A stretch of 64,000 nt of DNA from RGIG2134 sp964461115 (GCA_964461115.1 CAYWSX010000003.1:186001-250000), one strand, 5' to 3'; shown: positions 25,719-35,438, counted from the stretch's first letter. The notes: a model not told the origin generated them from the letters alone. Numbers and translations: made by a program.

Positions 25719-26735
25719 ATGGACGGCATCGGAACAACAATGACATTTGCAAGAGGCGCTGACGGTAGAGTCATCCTGAACATAAACGACGCAAAAAATG
25801 CAAAAGTTGAAAACGTCGGCAATGTTGCAGGCTCAGCACAGCTTCAATTCGGCGTTACAGGCGACGAAGATGTTACACAATATCTTTTCAAACACGAAGG
25901 CGACTCCGACAACCAAGTTACACTTTCCAACACTGACGGCAATCACTACAACTTTGTCGGTGAAAATTTCAACATCGACAGCAAAGGCGGAAACGCAAAA
26001 CGCACAATCCAAATGGATACAACAGAGTCTAATCTTGACTTGACAAATGCAGGCGGAAACCAGTTTGTATACATGGGTGAAGAAAGCCAAGACAATAAAA
26101 CTCATCTCGGATACGGCAACAACAACTACATTGACGCAGGTAAATTCAACTATGTTGACGTAGGCGGCGGAAGCGGCCAAAACAGATTTGAAAGCACATC
26201 TACAGCTCACGGCTCAGTGATGAAAGGCGGCTCAGGCAACGATTCGTTCGTAATTGGCGGAAAATACGGTGTATACGACGGCGGAGCAGGCAACGACAAG
26301 TTCGAAGCAGTAGGTATGTTCGGCGAAGACGAAGACGCGTCTTACAGAAACATTGTTATGGGCGGCGACGGAAACGACACAATGATTGACAAAGGCGGCT
26401 ACAACATCTTCTTCGGCGGAAACGGCAAAAACACATACGATTCACAAGGTTCAAAAGGTATCGCAATCCTTGGCCCTGACAGCGACGGCGAAGCAATATT
26501 CGGCAGCAGCTCAGACCACTCCTACGTATTTACTAAAGATGAAATGACATCAGGCGGCAAAAAATACAATGTCAATGACATAATGAAAAAATACGGCTGG
26601 ACACTGAACGAATTCTTGAACGTATACTCACAAATCAGCGAAACAAATCCTGACTCACTCGGAAACCACGATACTATCGATTCCGAAACAATGAAAAAAC
26701 TCGAACTTTATTTCGTAAACAACTTAAAAAAATAA
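25719..26735 (+). CDS. RTX-like calcium-binding beta-roll protein
   Basis: 338 residues with SD GGAGG. The middle has hemolysin-type glycine-rich nonapeptides: GGSGNDSFV, GGAGNDKFE, GGDGNDTMI and GGNGKNTYD (about residues 168-250), which form a Ca2+-binding beta-roll. The N-terminal ~160 residues are Asn/Gly/Asp rich with strand-like repeats (NNNYIDAGKFNYVDVGGGSG). The C-terminal ~70 residues are helical (KYGWTLNEFLNVYSQ). There is no Sec signal; RTX proteins usually leave by type I secretion, but no such transporter is in the window. A strong terminator follows. Confidence 0.75.
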   Translation: MDGIGTTMTFARGADGRVILNINDAKNAKVENVGNVAGSAQLQFGVTGDEDVTQYLFKHEGDSDNQVTLSNTDGNHYNFVGENFNIDSKGGNAKRTIQMDTTESNLDLTNAGGNQFVYMGEESQDNKTHLGYGNNNYIDAGKFNYVDVGGGSGQNRFESTSTAHGSVMKGGSGNDSFVIGGKYGVYDGGAGNDKFEAVGMFGEDEDASYRNIVMGGDGNDTMIDKGGYNIFFGGNGKNTYDSQGSKGIAILGPDSDGEAIFGSSSDHSYVFTKDEMTSGGKKYNVNDIMKKYGWTLNEFLNVYSQISETNPDSLGNHDTIDSETMKKLELYFVNNLKK

Positions 26736-26751
26736 TCGGTTAAACTAATAC

Positions 26752-26786
26752 AAAACTGCTCTTTCAAAAGGAAAGAGCAGTTTTTA
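26752..26786 (+). terminator. Intrinsic terminator of the RTX-like gene
   Basis: A 13-bp stem AAACTGCTCTTTC / GAAAGAGCAGTTT with a 5-nt loop and a T-run. Confidence 0.9.
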
Positions 26787-27012
26787 TATTCCAGCCGAAA
26801 TGCTTATTATATAAGTAATTTATCTCAAAATTTTAGCTCATATTAAAATAGCCTGACAGGGGGGTTCTCTTTGGTAATGCCTATTAAGGTGTTTCGCACT
26901 AATAATTCAATATAAATATTAGAGATTGCTATGTTTATGACAACTTATGACCTAATTGAGTTTAAAGGTCAATATCAATAAACCGGTAGATTTCTTACGT
27001 AAGGAGGGAAAA

Positions 27013-29073
27013 ATGACTATCAAAAAAATGACATTAGCTGCAGCTATGACAGTCGGCTTGATTGCAGGTGGTATCAACCTGGCAATGGCTGACTGCGGAT
27101 GTAACGTTGCTCCGGTTGTTACAGGGGGTGCATGCCCGCTTAACGACTGCCCGCAAGTTGTTACTCCGGAAAATGCTAAATGTCCAAAATGCAAAAAAGA
27201 GAAAAAGCACTGCGGCTGTAAGCCAAAAAAAGAAAAGTGCAAACCTTGTGAAGACAAGTGCGACAACAAATGTGACGACAAATGCAATGACTGTGCACCT
27301 AAAAAATCCTGCAACACTTGCGGTGATGACGTAGATACTTGCACACCAAAAATTTCAGCAGCAGGCGTCTGCCCTAACAACATTTGTGCCGAAAAATGCA
27401 AACACCAAATTTATGCTTATCCTGCAGGCGTTTACGGACTTGACAACGTACGTGTAGGTGAGTCTGAAATGGGCGTTATGCTTTCTGATGCAAATGCTCC
27501 TGCAGCTATCGCTCTGAACAGCGGTATTCCTGTAGCTTTAGCTCCTGATTGCGGATGTGAAACAGGTGCGGCAGCTGCAATGCCTTGCTTGAACGATTGC
27601 TGCGGCAAAGTAAACGGTATTCCCGTAGACCGCGGATGTTCCAACATTGATGGCATCGCTTGCCCTATCAATATTGAAACAGAAACAAGTACAACAGCAA
27701 TAAAAAAGTCTATGGTCCCATTCACATACTCGGGCGAAAATAGCATTACTGGTGCAGCAGCTCCTGTAGTAAGCGCTTTCCCTGATGTTCCGGATGGTTT
27801 CTGGGCTAGCTGCGACATTAACAAATTAACTGAAAACAATGTTATCGCAGGTTACCCTGACAGAACATTCAAGCCAAATCTGCCTGTATCTCGTGCAGAA
27901 TTCGCAAGTATGGCTGTTAAAGGCTTCAACTTAAATGAAGACATGACATGCCCGCAAACACACTTCAAAGATGTACCAAAAAGCCACTGGGCTAACAAAG
28001 TCATCAACAAAAGTGTTGCTGAAGGCTTAATGACAGGCTACCCGAACAACATGTTCAAACCTAACCACCCAGTATCTCGCGCAGAAGCATTAACTATCCT
28101 TTCTAAAGGCGTTAAATGTGACATGGATACTTGCAAAGCGCAAGAAATCCTTAGCAAATACTGTGACGGTAACGAAGTTCCGTCATGGGCAGCTATTCCT
28201 GTAGCGAAAACTCTTGAAGTAGGCGCTCTTGCTGATACTCCAATGCCTAACCAAATTATGCCAAATAGAGACGCTAGCCGCGCAGAATTGGCATCTATGC
28301 TGGAACAGGTAAGAATAGCAGGCGGTTACTCTAACAGAGACGTTGCTACTACTCCTGCTTCTCAATGCGGATGCACAGGCGGAGCTGCATATATGGAAAA
28401 AGCAGAAACAGTTACTGTTCCTACTCTCCAAATCTGCTTCAACGACGAATTGTCAGCGCGTACTGCTCACGTAAATGACAGATTTGCCGCAAAAACAATC
28501 GACCCTATGACTATCAACGGTGTTTCATACCCTGAAGGTTCAGTCGTAAGAGGTAAAGTTCTCGAAGTTGAAAGACCATCAAAATGCAACAACGGTGCGT
28601 TGAAATTGTCTTTCGAAACAGTAGAAAACTGCGATTGCAAAGCTGACTTGCCACAACAAGTGTTGACTGCTCAAGTTAACAAAGCTAACACACCAAACCC
28701 TGTTGCGAGATTCTTCCAATGGCCGTTTGCAACTGTTGGTCAAGTTGTAGGTACAGCAGGCAGAGCTGTCGGCGGTGCTGCTATCGGTGTATCAAATGCA
28801 TTTGAACAAGTATTCAGTGAATTTGGTACAGGTACCGGCGAAATATTCCAAGGCGAATTCAAAGCAGCAGGCAGAAGCTACCTTGACTCAGGTAAAGCTC
28901 TTGTTAAAGCTCCAATCGACTTAACAAGAACTGCATTGTCAGGTGTTTCCGGTATGGTTCAAGTTGCAGGGGAAGAAGTTGCTTACCTTGTTGACCCGGA
29001 CGGAAAGAAAATCTCTGCTATCAATCCTAGAGAAAAAGTTACAGTGGCATTTGGATGCAATACTTGCAGATAA
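27013..29073 (+). CDS. Cysteine-rich SLH-domain envelope protein
   Basis: The start at ATG 27013 is fixed by a very strong SD (AAGGAGGG) and a Sec signal peptide ending NLAMA. 686 residues in three parts: a Cys-rich region (about 23-220, more than 30 Cys, including CKPCEDKCDNKCDDKCNDC); SLH domains with FPDVPDGFWA...ITAGYPDR-like, then FKDVPKSHWANKVINK...GYPNNMFKPNHPVSRAE, then a weaker third; and a C-terminal ~250-residue region with a beta-rich segment (RGKVLEVERPSKC). SLH domains bind peptidoglycan-linked polymer; in Cyanobacteria they tie outer-membrane proteins to the wall. Probably an abundant cell-wall to outer-membrane linker. Confidence 0.85.
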   Translation: MTIKKMTLAAAMTVGLIAGGINLAMADCGCNVAPVVTGGACPLNDCPQVVTPENAKCPKCKKEKKHCGCKPKKEKCKPCEDKCDNKCDDKCNDCAPKKSCNTCGDDVDTCTPKISAAGVCPNNICAEKCKHQIYAYPAGVYGLDNVRVGESEMGVMLSDANAPAAIALNSGIPVALAPDCGCETGAAAAMPCLNDCCGKVNGIPVDRGCSNIDGIACPINIETETSTTAIKKSMVPFTYSGENSITGAAAPVVSAFPDVPDGFWASCDINKLTENNVIAGYPDRTFKPNLPVSRAEFASMAVKGFNLNEDMTCPQTHFKDVPKSHWANKVINKSVAEGLMTGYPNNMFKPNHPVSRAEALTILSKGVKCDMDTCKAQEILSKYCDGNEVPSWAAIPVAKTLEVGALADTPMPNQIMPNRDASRAELASMLEQVRIAGGYSNRDVATTPASQCGCTGGAAYMEKAETVTVPTLQICFNDELSARTAHVNDRFAAKTIDPMTINGVSYPEGSVVRGKVLEVERPSKCNNGALKLSFETVENCDCKADLPQQVLTAQVNKANTPNPVARFFQWPFATVGQVVGTAGRAVGGAAIGVSNAFEQVFSEFGTGTGEIFQGEFKAAGRSYLDSGKALVKAPIDLTRTALSGVSGMVQVAGEEVAYLVDPDGKKISAINPREKVTVAFGCNTCR

Positions 29074-29102
29074 TAGCTTTAAAGTAACTAATTCTTTAAC
29101 GG

Positions 29103-29131
29103 AAAGAGACCTCTATATGGGGTCTCTTTTT
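29103..29131 (+). terminator. Intrinsic terminator of the SLH gene
   Basis: AAAGAGACC/GGTCTCTTT stem, 9 bp, followed by a T-run. Confidence 0.88.
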
Positions 29132-29404
29132 GTATATCAAAAACAAATACTTTAAAACACACAATATACTTATTTTTTCACTATTTTTTATATCCACAAC
29201 ATATACCTTATTTGTGCATTTTCCGACTAAAAAATAACGTTAAATGTAAAGTTATTTTAAAATTTATTCAAAAATAGTCAATCCGTAAATTATAAAAAAC
29301 TTTATATGAGTATGAGAGATATAAAAACATTTTAACACGAGAGAAAAAGAGAGTAGAGAAACACACAAAACGAGAGTAGAAACACGAGAAAGAGGAGAAA
29401 AAAC
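29132..29404 (+). other. AT-rich gap with GA-rich leader
   Basis: AT-rich sequence with no convincing gene. The last ~75 nt (29330-29404) are almost pure purine with repeated GAGAG, GAAAC and ACGAGAG units, ending in AGGAGAAAAAAC before the ATG. It looks like an unstructured 5' leader with several overlapping SD-like boxes. Confidence 0.4.
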
Positions 29405-30823
29405 ATGCTCAACAACGTTCAAAAAGTACAAGCACAACAATCCCAAAAAACTGAAAGCAAAAAAACAGACAAACCCGTTCAACACAACAAAGTCAACGTA
29501 ACGGATGTATTTACTGCAGCGCTTTTGACGGCAAAAGACAAAAAACTAAAAGATGTAAACAACGTTATGCAGCAGTTCGACAAAGACGGTAACGGTAAAC
29601 TCGACGGAAATGAACAACTTGAATACATCAAAGCAGTAAAGAAATCAAACCACAAAACAATAAGCAAAGACAAATATGAAGGGGCGTCTAAAGCAGGTAC
29701 ACACAAAAACTCAGATATTGAGAAAAAGGCATTTGATACTCTTGCAAACGGAACTTACAACTGGTATGGCAAAAAAGGAGACCACCAACAAAAAGAACGT
29801 ACAGAACAAGTTAATAACGGCTCGCGCGATGTACAAAAATCTGTCAGAATAATGCTGGACAAACTTGATGTAAATGACATTATCGTTGGACAAGAAAAGG
29901 CTCCGGAAACAAAAACAACAGCGGCACCTAAGCAAGAGCCGCCGATAGCAGAAGAAGTACCAGAAGCAAAAGCACCTGAAGAAGCACCGCAAAAGCAAGA
30001 GGAGCCAAAGACAGAAGAGCAGCCAAAAGCAGCCGAGCCGCCTAAACCTGAGGTAAAAGACACACCTGTGCCGGTTCAAAAGACTGAGGCTAAACCTGAC
30101 GCCACCGAAAAAGTTTCTAACGGCTTAACCTTTGGCACTGATGCCAACATCTTCAAGGATAGCCCTATTCCAAAAATTAATCTTGTAGATGAATTCAACA
30201 AACCTAAGTCGGAAAATCCAATAAGTTTAGGCATTACGGGCTCTGCTCAAGAACTTTTAAATCCTGGGCAAACAACATTTAGCGGATCTGTTTTGACGGG
30301 ATTGGAGGATACAAAGCCTGCAATCGAACAAAAAAACACGGAACCGGCAGAACCTCCTGCTAAAGCTCCTGATAACGCTAAAGAAAAACCTCTAATTGAA
30401 AATGCAGCTCCTCAAGAACCTGAAAAATTGAGCGAAGAGCAACAGCAAACCATTATAAATAATGCAAAAGAAATTGTTGCTAAAAATCGATCTCATTGGT
30501 ACAACGGCGGAGAAACTTTCACGGGACATCAACAAGCTGTTAGAGAACATTTAGAGGCAATGCCTGAAGGCAGCGAAGGCAGAGCAGTCGCAACTGCAGC
30601 AATTATTGATAAAGCTTCGGCATATCAAGGTACAGATGAAGCCGCATTCAAAGGAGCCATTTATTCCATAAAGAATAAAGGACAATATGAAGCCGTTGAT
30701 AAACACTTGAAAAAAATTGGTCAAACCTATAAAGATCAAGGGATAATGTATTATACAAAACAAGAATTTTCATGGGGCAAAAAAGATGATTTGCTGGCGA
30801 TAGAAAGAGACTTACAAAAATAA
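29405..30823 (+). CDS. EF-hand modular protein A
   Basis: 472 residues, strong SD. An EF-hand loop DKDGNGKLDGNE lies near residue 59, within an N-terminal helical domain that ends in W-Y-G-K-K-G-D-x-Q and RIMLDKLD. A Pro/Glu/Lys-rich linker (about 165-230, with EPPIAEEVPEAK) leads to a second variable stretch and a C-terminal helical domain (AIYSIKNKGQYEAVDKHLKK). Homologous to the two following genes in the N- and/or C-terminal parts. No signal peptide or membrane segment. Role unknown; Ca2+ binding by the EF loop is likely. Confidence 0.72.
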   Translation: MLNNVQKVQAQQSQKTESKKTDKPVQHNKVNVTDVFTAALLTAKDKKLKDVNNVMQQFDKDGNGKLDGNEQLEYIKAVKKSNHKTISKDKYEGASKAGTHKNSDIEKKAFDTLANGTYNWYGKKGDHQQKERTEQVNNGSRDVQKSVRIMLDKLDVNDIIVGQEKAPETKTTAAPKQEPPIAEEVPEAKAPEEAPQKQEEPKTEEQPKAAEPPKPEVKDTPVPVQKTEAKPDATEKVSNGLTFGTDANIFKDSPIPKINLVDEFNKPKSENPISLGITGSAQELLNPGQTTFSGSVLTGLEDTKPAIEQKNTEPAEPPAKAPDNAKEKPLIENAAPQEPEKLSEEQQQTIINNAKEIVAKNRSHWYNGGETFTGHQQAVREHLEAMPEGSEGRAVATAAIIDKASAYQGTDEAAFKGAIYSIKNKGQYEAVDKHLKKIGQTYKDQGIMYYTKQEFSWGKKDDLLAIERDLQK

Positions 30824-30844
30824 AACCGATACGGTCAGGTTAAG

Positions 30845-30880
30845 AAATACGGATTTTGAAATTACAAAGTCCGTATTTTT
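30845..30880 (+). terminator. Intrinsic terminator after EF-hand protein A
   Basis: AAATACGGA/TCCGTATTT, a 9-bp stem followed by TT. Confidence 0.8.
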
Positions 30881-31002
30881 GTATTATTAATCTGTAAATG
30901 TTAAAAAAAGTAAATAAACTTTTTCAATTTCTGTCAATTATTTTCACAAAAAATACTTTATATATATAATACACAATAAGTATATAATTTAGCGAGGATA
31001 TC

Positions 31003-33204
31003 ATGATAAATACAGAAAATTCCGTAAAGATTAAAGTAGTTTCAGCACAAGAATATCGAAAAAGAACAGATAAAACCACAACAAACCCCATTAAAAATGA
31101 GGCTGTTGGTACTTCTGTGTGGCAGGCTATGCAAAATGTCCGCGACAAAGAGGGAAATCGTGTGTTTACAGAAAATGACATTGCAAACACCGAAAAACAG
31201 CTTAAAAAATTAGACAAAAAGTACAATTCGAGCAAAATCAAAGACGGAACAGAAATTGATATCACAGAAGCGCTTAAAGCGGCTAAATTAGATAAAAAAA
31301 TTGAGAAATTTGCGGAAGTAGAATCAACAGAACCACTTCCTAAATCGTCTCTTGATTCAGAAGCTGAACAAACAGGCAAAACTGTTGCTCAAGTTATTGG
31401 TGAAAGAAATCATCAAGCAACTCAATCAGCAGAGCCTCCTATTGCAGAAGAAGTACCGGAGCCGTCAGTTGAAAAAACGCCAGTTGCTAATAAAGACAGC
31501 AATGCGGCTAATAACTATGAATATGCCACCACAACGACTTCAATCACAACTCCTGCACCAACAATGAGCAGAGCAGACACAAGCATTCCAAAAGCACCTG
31601 AAGTTTCTGTTCCTGTCTCTAAGCCTGTAACAGATGAGGCAAAAAAGATAGCAAGCTCCACAACAGAAGCAAGCGCCGATGAAACCGCTACTTCGGTTGA
31701 CGCCGCAATGAATGAAAATCCTGTTATTAATAACATTTTTGGAGATATGTCACATAAAATTGATGCAGCGACAGCGGCCTCCACTTTACCAAATGAACCC
31801 ATACAAGAGGACATTCCGCCAACAACAGAAAAAGGAGCAAATCCTAACGCTGATACTGTCACATATGCATACATTCCAGTAACACAAGACAATGATGCAA
31901 CAGGAAAACCCCCATCATTCGGACAGCTTACCGCAGAAAAACCTACCAGTTATTATTCGGCTGCGCCGATACCTCAAATTCGCTTGTCCTCTGTCACAAC
32001 AGTAGAACAGACAGCCACGGACATACCGGCTATAGAAACACCTGAAACTGTAACACCCGCTGAGGACAGTTATACAGACAGTATGCTTATGCCTGAAAAC
32101 GGATTGTTAGAAACACCTAAGGAACAAATTCAGGAAACGAATGCTCCGACTGCAGAAACGCCAAAACCAGACGCGCCTCCTGCGAAAAAATTCGAAGATA
32201 TGACGTTAGAGGAAAAACTCGCTTCAACAAACGGCAAACTGGAAGCACTAAAAGCTGAACAAAAAACATTAATGAATCAATCTAACACTGTTGACAGAGT
32301 AAAAGAGTTGAACAATGAGATTGAAAAAACAAAGCAAATTGTAAGAGATTTAGAGCTTCCCGACGAAGAAATAAAAGCAAAATATACACAGCTTACAGAT
32401 ACATTAAATAATACATATTTAGAGTCAACCGGAGATAAAATCATAGATGATTTAACCAGAATATCAAAAGTTCGAGATATTGGCGTACATCCGTCACGCG
32501 ACGCCAAAAAAGAAGCAGATGTCGACAACTCAGGCGAAATTGCTTATTTTTCCGCAGAAGGCATTAACAATATTTATACTGACCTTACAGAAGCGATTAA
32601 ATCAGGTGACAAAGATGAAATAAAAATGAATATGGGATACCTTGAAGAAGCAAAACAAGCAGGTTTTCCTGTTTCGCCAAATGCATTGACAGATACAGAA
32701 ATCTCTGATTATAAAGCAAAACAGGCTCAAAAGGCACAAGAAGCAGAACAAGCACAACACCAGCAAGCCATAAGAGACGGAAAAATATACAGCTATGAAG
32801 GCAATATAGCTTTAAACGAACTCGATGGAGAAAATTACGCGAAAACAATCAACCTTGATATCGACATTGAAAGACTACGAAAAACGAATTATAAAAACGC
32901 TGGCACGCTTGCAGGTATGATGATAAACGGTGAAAATCGCGCCAAAAATGAGCGCGACGGATACAGCCAAGGCAGTGAAATTGTTCGGAATGCATTATAT
33001 TCAATTACGGACAAGAAGTCTCTTGACAAGGTCAACTCAGTACTAAAAGAAAAGAAAAACGGCGGAGATAACGGCATTGAAAGTCTTATTGCAAACAGTG
33101 CAAACATTGACGCACAGACAAAACGAGAAATTTACAGACATTTGAGTCAATATGATCCTTATTTCAAAAAACAATTCGAAGAAAAATACGGTAAAAAGTC
33201 ATAA
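31003..33204 (+). CDS. Modular protein B (EF-hand cluster, no clear EF-hand)
   Basis: 733 residues, SD GCGAGGA. The N-terminus lacks a recognisable EF-hand loop. A long Pro/Thr/Ala/Glu-rich low-complexity region (about 110-390) includes SAEPPIAEEVPEPS, shared with protein A. A coiled-coil follows (about 400-460, EKLASTNGKLEALKAEQKTL). The C-terminal helical domain (about 600-733) ends with NALYSITDKKSLDKVNSVL and REIYRHLSQYDPYFKKQ, matching protein C. It has its own terminator, so the three genes may be separate transcription units. Function unknown. Confidence 0.7.
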   Translation: MINTENSVKIKVVSAQEYRKRTDKTTTNPIKNEAVGTSVWQAMQNVRDKEGNRVFTENDIANTEKQLKKLDKKYNSSKIKDGTEIDITEALKAAKLDKKIEKFAEVESTEPLPKSSLDSEAEQTGKTVAQVIGERNHQATQSAEPPIAEEVPEPSVEKTPVANKDSNAANNYEYATTTTSITTPAPTMSRADTSIPKAPEVSVPVSKPVTDEAKKIASSTTEASADETATSVDAAMNENPVINNIFGDMSHKIDAATAASTLPNEPIQEDIPPTTEKGANPNADTVTYAYIPVTQDNDATGKPPSFGQLTAEKPTSYYSAAPIPQIRLSSVTTVEQTATDIPAIETPETVTPAEDSYTDSMLMPENGLLETPKEQIQETNAPTAETPKPDAPPAKKFEDMTLEEKLASTNGKLEALKAEQKTLMNQSNTVDRVKELNNEIEKTKQIVRDLELPDEEIKAKYTQLTDTLNNTYLESTGDKIIDDLTRISKVRDIGVHPSRDAKKEADVDNSGEIAYFSAEGINNIYTDLTEAIKSGDKDEIKMNMGYLEEAKQAGFPVSPNALTDTEISDYKAKQAQKAQEAEQAQHQQAIRDGKIYSYEGNIALNELDGENYAKTINLDIDIERLRKTNYKNAGTLAGMMINGENRAKNERDGYSQGSEIVRNALYSITDKKSLDKVNSVLKEKKNGGDNGIESLIANSANIDAQTKREIYRHLSQYDPYFKKQFEEKYGKKS

Positions 33205-33225
33205 ACATAACCCGCAATGACAATG

Positions 33226-33256
33226 ACGGCTGCATTTTAAAAATGCAGCCGTTTTC
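33226..33256 (+). terminator. Intrinsic terminator after modular protein B
   Basis: CGGCTGCATTTT and its complement form a stem of at least 11 bp, followed by TTTT. Confidence 0.88.
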
Positions 33257-33387
33257 TAATACAAGAAATTTAAGTATATACTATGTAAATAATATTTAAC
33301 AATCTGATAAATACTAGCAATATATTTTTGCAAATTACGTTTATTTATACAAGAGAGTATTATATTTTTTCAGAAAGAGAGTAAAAT

Positions 33388-34974
33388 ATGACAGAAGTTT
33401 CTAATGTTTCACAAATACCTGCGGCTTCGGCACAATCAAGCACAACAAACCCTATTGTCGCAGACGAACTTAAAAAAACGAAACTCTACAATATTTTTGA
33501 GGCTGCACGTACAACAGCAAAAGGCGGCGAGCAAAATATTTCGGTGTTCGACTCTGACGGAGACGGGAAATTAAGCGCGACCGAAATGGAAAATGCTGTC
33601 CGTAAAATTCAAGCTGAAAATGCCAAAACCGTAAATGAAGATAAGTACACAGGAAAAGAAAAAGGCGTTGAAAACTCTGACGCAACGAAAAATGCGTTTA
33701 AAACTCTTGATGAAGCAGACTTTTATGACTGGACAGGCAAAAAAGGCGACAACCAGCACGACGAAAGAATCGCTCAAGTTACAAACAATGAGCGTGACGC
33801 AGCAAAAGCTGCACGTATAATGTTAGACAAACTTGTCTCTAATGATAAGTTCACAGATATGACAAAAGAAGCGCAAGACGCTCAAAATGCTGCCGCACAA
33901 GAAGCTGCGAAAAAAGCAGAAGAAGCAAAAAAGCAAGCAGGACTTGATTTAAAAGACGTAAAAATAGGCGGCAAAGAAGTAAAACTTGACGATCAAAAGC
34001 CTAACTTTTTTGCTAATGATTTCGCAAAAAATTTATCGGCAAAAACACTAAACGATAAAGACAACGCGACACGCGTAGATGTAACTATAGACGCCTCAAA
34101 CGCAAATGACAGAGACAAAGGCGCAAAAGATATTCTCGCGAAAGTCGTAGAGAAACATATCGAACTAAAGAGCGAAATTACAGGTTCTGAAGGGAATAAA
34201 AAAGTTACAATCCCGGGACTTGAAAATACAGATTTATACAAAGCCTTTACCGCTAATGGCGTAAATGAAAATGACTTTGAAAATGGTAAATTATCAGGCA
34301 AATCAGATAATAACCTACAACTTCCTTCATTAGAAACGACAAAAGATAACAAGAAATATTTCACCATTCACGATAAAAGCGGTGGGGTCTTGTACTTCGA
34401 TGAAAAAGGCAAAAAACTGGAAAAAGACCCGAATTCAAGCCCAATGGTTCCCGCAATGACACCAACCCCGGAAGAACAAGCAAAAATTAATAATGCAAAA
34501 AGCACACCGGGCTCGATTAAGCTTGGAAATCCTGAATTAGAAGGTAAAACTGATAAAAATGGTTACCAAAATCAATCAAAAAATAATTACAAAAACAATA
34601 ATGACTATAAATGGACCGCTTCAACCAAACCTTGGAATTCAGGTAAATATTCAAAGTTAGAAAGCCCTACTCATATTGCAGGACGTATAGTAAGTGGATT
34701 TAACGATGACAAAAATGAAGAATTTATCTTGAATAATATTTATTTTATTCAAAATAAAGAATCATTAGATAATGTAAACAAAGTACTGCAGGACAACTGG
34801 GGTTCATCTAATTCCAATAATATCGACTATATTTTAAATCAAATGACTTATGAAAAAAGGGTCGAAGCATACAGACACTTGGGGCAAAGTGATGATTATT
34901 ACAAACAAAAACTTTATGATTTTGCGCCAGGTTTAGCTAAAGAAAAATTTCCAAACTTTACACCAAGTAAATAG
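33388..34974 (+). CDS. EF-hand modular protein C
   Basis: 528 residues. EF-hand loop DSDGDGKLSATE near residue 54, then a domain ending W-T-G-K-K-G-D-x-Q and ARIMLDKLV that aligns with protein A, an Ala/Lys-rich helix, a Lys/Asp-rich region with beta features (KVTIPGLENTDLYKAF), and the C-terminal domain shared with protein B (NIYFIQNKESLDNVNKVL, VEAYRHLGQSDDYYKQK). No signal peptide. The N- and C-terminal modules look mixed and matched across the cluster, with variable linkers between. Confidence 0.72.
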   Translation: MTEVSNVSQIPAASAQSSTTNPIVADELKKTKLYNIFEAARTTAKGGEQNISVFDSDGDGKLSATEMENAVRKIQAENAKTVNEDKYTGKEKGVENSDATKNAFKTLDEADFYDWTGKKGDNQHDERIAQVTNNERDAAKAARIMLDKLVSNDKFTDMTKEAQDAQNAAAQEAAKKAEEAKKQAGLDLKDVKIGGKEVKLDDQKPNFFANDFAKNLSAKTLNDKDNATRVDVTIDASNANDRDKGAKDILAKVVEKHIELKSEITGSEGNKKVTIPGLENTDLYKAFTANGVNENDFENGKLSGKSDNNLQLPSLETTKDNKKYFTIHDKSGGVLYFDEKGKKLEKDPNSSPMVPAMTPTPEEQAKINNAKSTPGSIKLGNPELEGKTDKNGYQNQSKNNYKNNNDYKWTASTKPWNSGKYSKLESPTHIAGRIVSGFNDDKNEEFILNNIYFIQNKESLDNVNKVLQDNWGSSNSNNIDYILNQMTYEKRVEAYRHLGQSDDYYKQKLYDFAPGLAKEKFPNFTPSK

Positions 34975-34990
34975 TGTAAATCAAAATATC

Positions 34991-35022
34991 AAAACCGCGG
35001 AACTCACGAACCGCGGTTTTTT
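34991..35022 (+). terminator. Intrinsic terminator after EF-hand protein C
   Basis: AAAACCGCGG/CCGCGGTTTT, a 10-bp stem followed by TT. Confidence 0.88.
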
Positions 35023-35035
35023 ATGAGCACAACAT

Positions 35036-35430
35036 TCTCCGTCATGCTGATTGGATAGATCCTGCACTTCGTAAGGACAGGGTCACACGACTCGTGCCTC
35101 GTCAGAAACAAGCTCAGGATGACAGCTCGGATGCAGGGCGAAGCCGAAGGGTCAGCCCCCATCCATCTATCCAACTATGAGTATGTTTTAAAGTTTTAAA
35201 ACACTCCTCCCGACTGTCATGCTGAATTTATTTCAGCATCTTACCAAATTGGCAATGAAGCATAAAGTTGACCTCATACCTCAAAATAAGATCCTGCACT
35301 GCGACTAGGGATTGCCAGGAAAGGGTTTTGCTGGTCTTGCGACTGGCAAGATCCTGAAACAAGTTCAGGATGACGTGCAGCTTGAAAGGTCTCCTGCATT
35401 CCCTTTGTCAAACAAGCTCAGCATGAAAGT
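35036..35430. repeat. Cluster of dispersed GTCAT-type repeat fragments
   Basis: About 395 bp with no gene but several degenerate repeat units in both orientations: CTCAGGATGACAGC, CTGTCATGCTGAATTTATTT followed by CAGCATC, GATCCTGAAACAAGTTCAGG followed by ATGACG, and AAGCTCAGCATGAAAG. The most elaborate repeat array in the window. Confidence 0.65.
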
Positions 35431-35438
35431 CGTTTATC

